Assembly (NCBI RefSeq): GCF_009017415.1
Contig: NC_092405.1
Location: 186,001 to 250,000 of the forward strand
Direction of reading: 5' to 3'
Length of the DNA: 64,000 nucleotides
DNA from: Aspergillus flavus
Taxonomy: Eukaryota > Ascomycota > Eurotiomycetes > Eurotiales > Aspergillaceae
A program made the position numbers and the translations under genes. Positions within the stretch are counted from its first letter, which is position 1. Each line of letters begins with the position of its first letter. The notes under the pieces are model-generated. The model did not search any database and was not told the DNA's origin. It was given only the letters and a program-made list of their open reading frames with translations. This document shows positions 56,218 through 64,000 of this stretch, piece by piece.

Positions 56218-57175
56218 ATGACTGTGATCCGAAACGTTGCAATCGCCGGTGTAAGTTCCCACCTCTTCGAATCAGCATCACATCTAACAAGCAAAGGCCT
56301 CCGGTGACCTCGGCACCCCAGTCCTAAACGCCCTCATCGAATCCAACAAGTTCAACATCACCGTGTTGACCAGACACTCCTCCAAAGCCCAATTCCCCTC
56401 CACCGTCCGAGTAATCCCAGTCGACTACAACTCCATCCCAGAGCTCACCACCGCTCTAAACAATCAAGACGCCATCATCTCCACCCTAACCACCGCCGCC
56501 GCGGACGTGCAACACACCCTAATCGACGCCGCAATCACCGCAGGCGTCAAACGATTCATTCCCTCCGAGTTCGGCGCCGACACTGGCAACCCCAATGCCT
56601 CCACCTTACCCGTCTACCAATCCAAGATCGCCGTCAACAAGGCTCTCCAGGCAAAAGCCGCGGAGAACCCTTCCTTCACATATACGTTGATCCGCCACGG
56701 ACCCTTCCTCGACTGGGGTCTTAACGCGGGTTTCTTTTTCGACTGGAGGTCCGAGGCACCTACCTTTTATGATGGTGGTGATCGACCATTTAGTACCACC
56801 ACTCTGGCCACGATCGGTCAGGCGGTCGTTGGAGTTTTGTTGCACTTCGACGAGACGAAGAATCGTCCCGTTTATATCCATGATTTGGTCACCAGTCAGC
56901 GCCAGATCTATACTATTGTCCAGAAACTGGCTCCCCAGAGGAAGTGGAATCCTGTGGATGTTAGTACGGCTGAGCTAGAGGTGAAGGCGCGGGAAGAATG
57001 GGCGAAGGGGAATACGGATTTGCGGTCTATTGTTGGTCTTTTGTGTCGGGCGGTGTTTGCGGAGGGGTATGGTGGGGAGTTTAAGAATGTTGATAATGAG
57101 CTTCTTGGGTTGGGGTTTAAGACGGAGGCTGATCTTGAGGAGGTTGTGAAGACGATTTTGGGGGATTCTTTGTAA
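56218..57175 (+). CDS. NmrA-like/isoflavone-reductase-like NAD(P)-binding protein, 303 aa
   Basis: Exons 56218..56250 and 56297..57175, with a 46-nt intron inside the dinucleotide-binding loop. The spliced N-terminus IRNVAIAGASGDLGTPVL is the Rossmann G-x-x-G-x-x-G type motif. AIISTLTTAAA and AGVKRFIPSEFGADTGN are the usual NmrA/PCBER-type motifs, with the conserved Lys in YQSKIAVNKAL, then a YTLIRHGPFLDWGL substrate loop. Codon use is rich in C-ending codons in the first half and T/G-ending in the second. It could be a reductase on aromatic or phenolic substrates or a redox-sensing regulator; the conserved Lys favours an enzyme. Confidence 0.88.
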
Positions 57176-57602
57176 TGAGGACGTCGAGTAGTTTAGTTTA
57201 CTCTGGTTAGGGTTGTGGGCCTGGGAGTTGTTTCATAGTGATTTTCATAGCTGAGATTTGCATTTTGACTGAACGTTCTTAGAACAAGTGAGAATTTTAG
57301 TCTTGTGGCTGCTTTTGTATGTGTAGTCTCCTAATTAATGTATCCGGGGTGCAGTCATCGTAAAGTTACGCCTGTTCCGTGAGTTGATTGTGCAAGAAAA
57401 CATTTCCTTTTTAAATCCCATGTTATCAAAGTCTTTCATTAATGAATATACAATAGAGAAATAACCCAGCTTTATCTTATCATCATCGCGCTCGCTCTAG
57501 GCGTAGCTATAAGCAAAACAATGCTCTATAACATGTAATCGTTCACTGAAGTCAGAACGTTCATCATCACTTTTAATCCTGTCTCACTGCACGGACTGAG
57601 AC
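57176..57602. other. Intergenic between convergent genes
   Basis: 3' regions of the NmrA-like gene and the acid phosphatase. No gene seen. Confidence 0.5.
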
Positions 57603-59140
57603 TTATACCGAAAAGGTATGGGGAGTCTTGAGAGCAATAGGAGCATCCTCACGCAAAGTCGTGCCGATCAGGTGATCGAAAGATGGAGAGTGGGCGACAC
57701 GAGGGGTGAAGTCCTCGATGTCCCAGAGATATCCGAGAGTCTTGAGGACGGAGGTAGCACTGTAGGGAGCGGGCTTGCCCGTGACGGGATCCGTTCCGTA
57801 CTGCTCGATGTATCCCTTCTTACTGTAAGGGGAGATAACCCAGGTCGGCATGCGGCCACCCAGACGGTCGAAGTGAAGAGTGTATTTCTGACCGTTCTTC
57901 GCAGTCTCAGTGTAGGTCAGGTTGTCCGGGCGGACGGCGAGAGGGGGAGGGACATGGTCGTAGAAGCCACCGGTCTCGTCGTAGGTAATGAAGAGCAGGG
58001 TCTTGTCCCACTGAGGGCCCTGGCGAATGGCATCATAGATCTGCTTGACGAAGACCTCACCGTAGGAGACGTTACCGGTGGGGTGCATGGAGTTGGTGTT
58101 GGTGCCGCAGCAGGAGGGGTTAATGTAAGAGAATTTAGGGAGGACACCGAGGTAGGCGTCTTGGAAGAAGTTTTCAACGGGCACCACGTTGGACCGGGAG
58201 GTCTGGTTGACGTAGGTGAAGAAGAGAGAATCCGGTTCGAATTCTCCGTTGGTGCCATCGTAGTTGAGCCAGGACACGCCCTTCTCGTTGGCGGCCTCGA
58301 AGATGGACTTGCTAGAGATACCATAGTTCAGGAAGTCATCGTCATTCTTGCCATGCCCAGCAGCGGTTCCTGCCAGAGCGCACAAGCGGTTGGGGTTGGT
58401 AGGCTTTTGAACGCGTTAGTCAAAATTAAAAATATACAGATTTATCGCACTTACGCCAGGAACACACGAGAACCAGCTGTTGAAAGTAGTGAACTCATCC
58501 ACAAGGTCCACGAGCGTAGGAACCTCCTCCTCCGTATAGTATCCCATCACTTGCCTTGTCGCCTCTTCTGGGGCCAGTTTGGGGTAGTCGTTAAGCTGTG
58601 CGTTGAGGAAGCCAGACTGGTCGGCGACGACCTTGCCACTGGCAATCGCACCATTGTTTGGGGTGTAAGTTCCGTAGAACTCCAAGTTATTACCAGTCAC
58701 GGAGTGGTCTGGATCGTTGAACACGGAATCATAGTCCTTGGCCTGAGTACAGTACTTGCCCGAGGATGGGTCGCTCGCATTCTTGTAGTTGCAGAACGGG
58801 CCGTTGTTGATCGGGTTGTCCAGTCCTTGGCGGCGCACGCCTCCCAGAATGTTATCGAAGGATCTGGACCATATGTTAGTGCTCGTCTTCACATACCACA
58901 AGCTGAATTGAGGAATTTATTATTCCACATATGAATATCGTAAGGGCACACAAACCTGTTCTCGAGAATAAGCCAGACAATGTTCTCGACCTTGTCCTTC
59001 AAGTTCTCAATGGACTCCTTGGAGCCAGGCTTGTATCCGAAAGGGGCTTCTCGCACGCTCGTATACTCGGACGTGACAGGGCTAGCAAGACCGAGAGAGG
59101 CCAAGAGGCCGAGACCAGTAAGCAGAGCGGTGGACTTCAT
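57603..59140 (-). CDS. Secreted acid phosphatase, phospholipase-C/phosphoesterase superfamily, 464 aa
   Basis: Exons 59140..58956, 58863..58455 and 58403..57603 (465 codons). Signal peptide 1-20 (STALLTGLGLLASLGLASP). The metal-site motif is ENRSFDNILGG, completed only after the first 92-nt intron is removed. Further motifs are TFNSWFSCVPGPTNPNR across the second junction, SYINPSCCGTNTNSMHP, and DETGGFYDHVPPP with metal-binding Asp/His. Several N-glycosylation sites are visible (NAS, NQT, NVS, NLT). Fungal members are secreted acid phosphatases/PLC-like enzymes induced by phosphate starvation. A TATATAAG box 75 bp upstream and strong C-ending codon bias suggest high expression. Confidence 0.92.
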
Positions 59141-60899
59141 GTTTACTCTCGGATTGAGGTCGTGAGCTTGAACAATGCTGCTTGCTAGGGAGTCTGAGCC
59201 CGGCCAGGGAAAGGCTTATATAGCCCACTGGAGGAGCTACCTTTCCGTCCCATTCGGATACCACGTGCGCTGTGCGTCGGGTTGAAGCGCATATCCATCG
59301 AGGCACGAGGGACTTCGGCTTCATACCGACCAAGGGCAGCCTATCGCTATCCATCTTTACAAATCGTTCTTCGTGGAAGCCACCGGAGACGGGATGACAG
59401 TCTTATCGACAAAGAAAACAATATGAAGTGGAGGCCACATGAGTGGGGCTCTCATTTGACAGCCTTGGTCATAAATAGAGCGTGATGCGAGATGGGAATG
59501 GGATTGGACAAGCAATGGCTAAGCTACTAGGGTGGAGAGAAGCACTAAACCAAGACATGGGGCAGCCTACGCCAAGGCGAAGAACGTGAGCTTAGCATCT
59601 CAGTTCATCCCCTTACTATCACTCTCAAAGGGATTGTTGTCCAGGAATTGCCTAAACCCTCCACTGTGAATACTTGAGTACCCTCAGGTGACAGACAATT
59701 CTCATCGAGTTGAATAGTTTGCTCAGTGAACAACCTAGGATAGTATGAACAAGGGGTTGAAATAAAAATAAAAAATAAAAAATAAAAATAAAAAAGCAAA
59801 AAGGTACGACTTGCGGATGATTGCCGTTGGCTCAAAAGCTCGCACATCTCGTGCATGCAGAGCAGCAGACGACTCGATATCAGGATATGCATCGTCCAGG
59901 AACCACGACCGTCCGTCTGCCAGTGAGGTTTGAGAACGACAACACGGGCCGTGGGAAGACGATCGGGTTTCTTTGGAAGTATCCACGCGAGAGATTTCGT
60001 CCTTCTCCACCCGCCCCACAGCGTCTCTTTGCATCGCGAATGCCGTGAGACATTCCGATTAACAAACAGATAATAGAGAAAAGCGATACATTAGGGACAT
60101 GAAAAGCAACCTGTACCTATGCAGGCAGGCGAGTATGCCTGTCTCGGAATGTTTCCTGTCCAATCGCCGGAGTCATCAATGAACATCACATTTGCCTGTG
60201 GTGATAAGAAGAAGCAATCCGACTCCACAATCTGCTGATACTTGAGATGGGACGGCTGAATATTTCGCTTCGGTATCCTTGCTATAAGAGTAGGACACGG
60301 GTGTGGACTGGCTTATCTGATTCGTCCGATACACAGTGCTCCCACTGTGCCTGAGTTTGCGCAATTTCAAGGCGCAGCAAGGGAGAAGTATATGATTGTT
60401 GCTACGGAAAGCCTTTCAACCCACTCCGGCAAGAAAAGAAAACCGTCCAGAATCACGAGTCGGCAGAGCCAATGTCCGATGCTTTCTCTTCCTTACATAC
60501 AGATTTATCTCTCGGAAATCATCATCCATGCAACCATGCCCTCATTAATATCAGGTAATGATATTCCAGGAGAAAATATAACAAATCATTTGCCATCTCC
60601 TATTTGTGGATCGTAATCCAGTCACCCGACCAAACCCATACAACTACATGAGATAGCTCAGATTTAGAAAGAAGGCAAAGAGATCCTCTGGAAGCATGAG
60701 ATAGGTCACATGGAGTACTTCGGGAGCGGTTTCTACCGCATTATTCGTGATCGCTAAAATCATCATGAGTCTATTATCATCGGCTATATACAATCCCCGT
60801 CTCCATATGCGTTAATACATGAAAGATTTTCCAATTATGACACCCGCCATCCCCAGCAGGACATCGGGTGTGCAGTACTATACAGGCCCAGCATCTGAA
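59141..60899. other. Intergenic, 1.76 kb
   Basis: Acid phosphatase promoter at the left end, chitin synthase 3' region at the right. A simple-repeat run of aaaat/aaaaat units lies at 59762-59797. No gene supported; frames at 59605-60065 and 60347-60616 lack motifs. Confidence 0.5.
59215..59222 (-). promoter_or_regulatory. TATA box of the acid phosphatase gene
   Basis: TATATAAG on the minus strand, 75 bp upstream of the ATG at 59140. Confidence 0.6.
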
Positions 60900-63842
60900 T
60901 CAGCGGCGGCTCACGCAGCACATAATACCCGACTTGCCCAAGAAGTACAGGGATCCAAGGAACCGGAAGAACGACAGACCGGCTGTGGCCCACAGAATGA
61001 CTCGGAAATACCATGAGGTTCTCGTGGTGGAGGTGTTCTGTGCGACTCGTTAGTATCAAGCGAGGTGCGATCAAGGCAGAGGGACAGCCATACCGTCAAA
61101 CACATAGAACTGACACCAGTGCCCGTAATCAACAGACACACAAGCAGGTTGCTGAACACCCAGAGCAGCACCAGCATCGTACGGAAGTTCTTGTACGAAT
61201 CATCCAGACTGGTCGATTCATCTTCCTCCGGTTCCACCCAAGGCGTCAAGGCACGCTTTACCGTCGCCTCAAACTGGCTGTCGATATCCGCTTGCGGCTT
61301 ATCCACTTCCTCGATGAACTGCTGCTTGCTGCCGTCTTCCTTCTTCGTCTGTGCGGATGGCAAAGCTTCGGCCTTATCGGATCCCTTCGTACCCCAGGAG
61401 ACATCATGCCAGTTGCAGAAGGCATACACCATCAGGATGTTGATCGAGGTCGTCATACCGAAGAAGTAGGCCCATGAACTGGTGAGAATGTGCCATGGAT
61501 CACCGTAGAGCACACTAGCAATGACGTAGATACCGTAGGTGGAAATCAAGGCGATCAGGACAATACCACCACTATCGGAAGCGAAGAACGACGAAAAGAA
61601 TCCGCTCGCACCGTGGTTAAAATCGAAGTCCATTAGGCCACCCGTGAAAGCGTTAGCGACCAAGTAAAACGACAGGATCAGAACATAAATCTGCACAATG
61701 GAGAAGTAGAGGAAAGAGAGCGTATAGGGAAGCCGTGTTCTAGTCGGGCAAGTTAGCAGGCCTCCAAGACTCGTCGCAATCAACAGTAAGACTTACCCTT
61801 TCGGTCGGTTTCCCAGCGCCAGGATGAACTGTAGCATCAAACAGAAGATGTAGCCATATTTGAGCAAGGTATTGACGATGGGCGAAGCATCATTTCCAAA
61901 CGGCCATCCCTTGTTCTTGTTAGCGGTAGCGGGCGTACCGACAAGATCCATGATCACCGAACTGGTGAGCCAGTAGGAGGCTGAACAGCCATCAGTCAGC
62001 GTATAAGATCTTTCGTGCAGGCAGAGGAGTGCGGGTAGGACATACCGAGAGAGAACCAGGTCATAATTAGTTGACAGAAGTTATAAACCATTTGGATGTG
62101 CAAGAAAAACATGCGAACAAAACTGTGTCCACTACGATAAATTCGTCCGAAGTGCATCATAGCGTACAAACCGGCGGCGAAGGAACCGTTCAACCAACGT
62201 CGTCGCTGACCGATAAATTCGGCCGAACCTTCCGGTACGTCCGTTTCACCTTTGGATGCCTTGACGTACGATAAATGCCACTTGTAACCGGCCTTGGCCA
62301 CCAGCTCAAAGCACAAGATTCGATCCTCGGCCAAGAACATATTCTTTTTGAAGATATTCATACCTTCAATACCTTTCTTTCCGAGACGCTTTGATAGTGT
62401 ATGGTCTCCATGGAAGTACTGCTCTAAGGGCCGGCCCATAATCGCGCGATAGCGGTACGCTGAGAAGGCACCAGGCAACACACTAACGTAGCCGAAGGAA
62501 CTTTCTAGCGGTTTGTCCAGAATATTCGAGATCTTATACTCGAAGTTCTGCGAGGCGACTAGCGGATTCAGGACCTTTCGCCAGCCCTTTCCTAACATGG
62601 CGTGAATCTCACCACACGAACCACCGAGGTTTTTATCGTTATAGAAAGATTCCCATAGGGCCAGTAGCGATTTCTTGCCGGGTTTTGTTCCCGCGTCAAT
62701 CAGAATGCAAACCTCCGGGTTCAGAATCCGACTGAATGCATTGAAGAGCCAACGATGGGAGTTGATCTTCTTGCTATTCTTCTGCTTGAGGCAGAAAATC
62801 ATCTGGACGGGTGGGAGATTCGAGGGGTCGTTGCCCTGCGGCCGAACCAACTGTTGATTTGCGGTGACGGACAACTGCGTGGTATATTCGAACTATTTCG
62901 GTCAGCCTCTTCGATTCAACGCACCCGGAGAGTTATTGGAGAAAATGTCAGAATCTGGAGGGGACTAGCAAAACTTACGATATGAGCAACCGTTTCCCGA
63001 CCGTCAACGTCCTTTTTCATCACCCCATCTTGGTAAATTCCGATTGTGGCCAACACATCCAGTGTGTTCTTGTCGCACGGCTCGATTCCGTCAAAGACGA
63101 GACACACGACGATTTTCTGCCAGGCGGGACCTCCCTTGTTCCAGAATTCAGATTTTTTCAAGTTGACGATATCGCGCACGTTCTGCATCACACCGTGCAG
63201 GGTTCGGGCAGTCAGGACCTTGTCTTCATTGTAGTAAGTGATAGCGATCAGCAGTTCGGTGTGACGGTTGTAAATGGCCGGGCGCAGGTTGTATCCGTTT
63301 CGCAGGGTGAATTCATCTGGGTCACAAGTCGCCGCGGTATCTGTCACAGGAGGGATTAGTTCCGATCAGTTTCATGGTGATGCTGTACGAAAGGACCTAC
63401 ACCGCATATGCGTAAATTCTTCCGAAAAGGCCTCCTCCGCCTCACGATATTCTGGTTGAATGGCATTCTGAATGGCACTGGGCACCGGATAGTCGACACT
63501 CAGGACGGAACCCTGCACGAGGTTGATCTTACGGGTTCCATAACGCCGCAGACCCGATCGGTTACTGATGCTCTGTGGCTGGAAGGTATCGAGTTTAATC
63601 CCGCTGGTATCCGACATGCCCGTGGCATCGTAGACTTCAGCCGTTTCGGACTCTTGGTAGGGGGGCGCAGCGAAAACGGTGACGCCGGGATCATGGAGGG
63701 TATAGCGTCGCAGTGAATCGGACGACAAACTGGGATCCTCAACACCGTAGATACTGGGATGGTTATGGCGCAGAAGCGATGATTGCTCCTGCTCATCGCG
63801 GTCTGACAAGCCGGGCGTTTGCTGTTCCGATTGAGGAGACAT
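60900..63842 (-). CDS. Chitin synthase, Chs1-type (class I/II), 872 aa
   Basis: Exons 63842..63401, 63340..62979, 62892..62046, 61980..61797, 61739..61094 and 61037..60900 (873 codons). The start [14 protein letters not shown] at 63842 is used; the frame continues upstream through a non-conserved hydrophobic stretch that is probably leader. The N-terminal 150 residues are polar. Then come [35 protein letters not shown], the donor-binding [19 protein letters not shown], catalytic EDR in MFLAEDRIL, and QRRRW in [14 protein letters not shown]. At least six C-terminal TM helices follow, and the end [12 protein letters not shown]. It polymerises UDP-GlcNAc into chitin at the plasma membrane. The class is inferred from the N-terminal and C-terminal style, not from a tree. 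Confidence 0.93.
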
Positions 63843-64000
63843 TAGAACGGAAAAGAATGGCGGCACTGCCAAAGCAAAAACACATCGGATGGCAGGGAGG
63901 GGGATCCGAAGTAAAGAAAGAAGAAAGAGCGGGAAAGGAAAGTAGGAAAGAAAAGAAAGGAATCCGAGCAGAGCAGACAAGCGTCCAACTATTGCAGGTA

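Noticed and set aside
57618..58934. Long plus-strand open frame of 438 codons
   Set aside because: It lies exactly antisense to the acid phosphatase exons and runs through both introns. Codon bias of the real gene (few A/T third positions) keeps the opposite strand free of stops. The translation has no family motif.
1..64000. tRNA genes, rRNA, CRISPR arrays, intact transposase or integrase genes
   Set aside because: None seen by eye on either strand; tRNAs could be missed without a covariance-model search.

Overview
This window looks like nuclear DNA of a filamentous ascomycete, most like Aspergillus/Penicillium (Eurotiales). Nearly every gene has short GT-AG introns (about 46-90 nt) with CTAAC-like branch sites. 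The gene content is typical: Zn2Cys6 regulators, a Chs1-type chitin synthase, an NmrA-like protein, a secreted PLC-type acid phosphatase, an arrestin-like adaptor and several transporters. Exon coordinates were worked out by hand; in the spliced models the exon lengths sum to whole codons and the joins restore family motifs.

Layout. 0-25 kb is ordinary accessory sequence: the 5' end of a P450 running off the left edge, a small unknown gene, a small secreted Cys-rich protein, a secreted type-B carboxylesterase, an alpha/beta hydrolase, a fungal-specific regulator domain without its zinc cluster, a single-pass membrane protein, a hotdog thioesterase, an amino-acid permease followed by an arrestin-like protein with a PPxY motif, and a ten-exon Zn2Cys6 regulator. 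25-31 kb is gene-poor and decayed: a DUF3716-like reading frame, a frameshifted pseudogene, and a phosphotransferase pseudogene whose stops and one substitution look like C-to-T changes (RIP-like).

31-51 kb is the most interesting part. It resembles an uncharacterised biosynthetic locus: a 619-residue protein with a phytanoyl-CoA/2OG-dioxygenase-like core, a divergent UstYa-type (DUF3328) membrane protein with two HxxHC motifs, a full-length ABC-C exporter, a membrane-anchored type-B esterase paralogue, a TPT/DMT transporter, a family-25 glycosyltransferase, a small secreted protein made of three 43-residue repeats, a ToxE-like basic-region regulator without a leucine zipper, and a Dal5-type MFS transporter. 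A secreted repeat protein together with a DUF3328 protein is the hallmark of fungal ribosomal peptide (dikaritin-like) clusters, so a RiPP-type system is the leading hypothesis. It is an inference and no core peptide has been proven.

51-64 kb: an M20 amidohydrolase divergent from the MFS gene, a second Zn2Cys6 regulator divergent from an NmrA-like gene across an 18-bp inverted repeat, the acid phosphatase, and a six-exon chitin synthase at the right edge. No tRNA, rRNA, CRISPR array or intact transposon was recognised.
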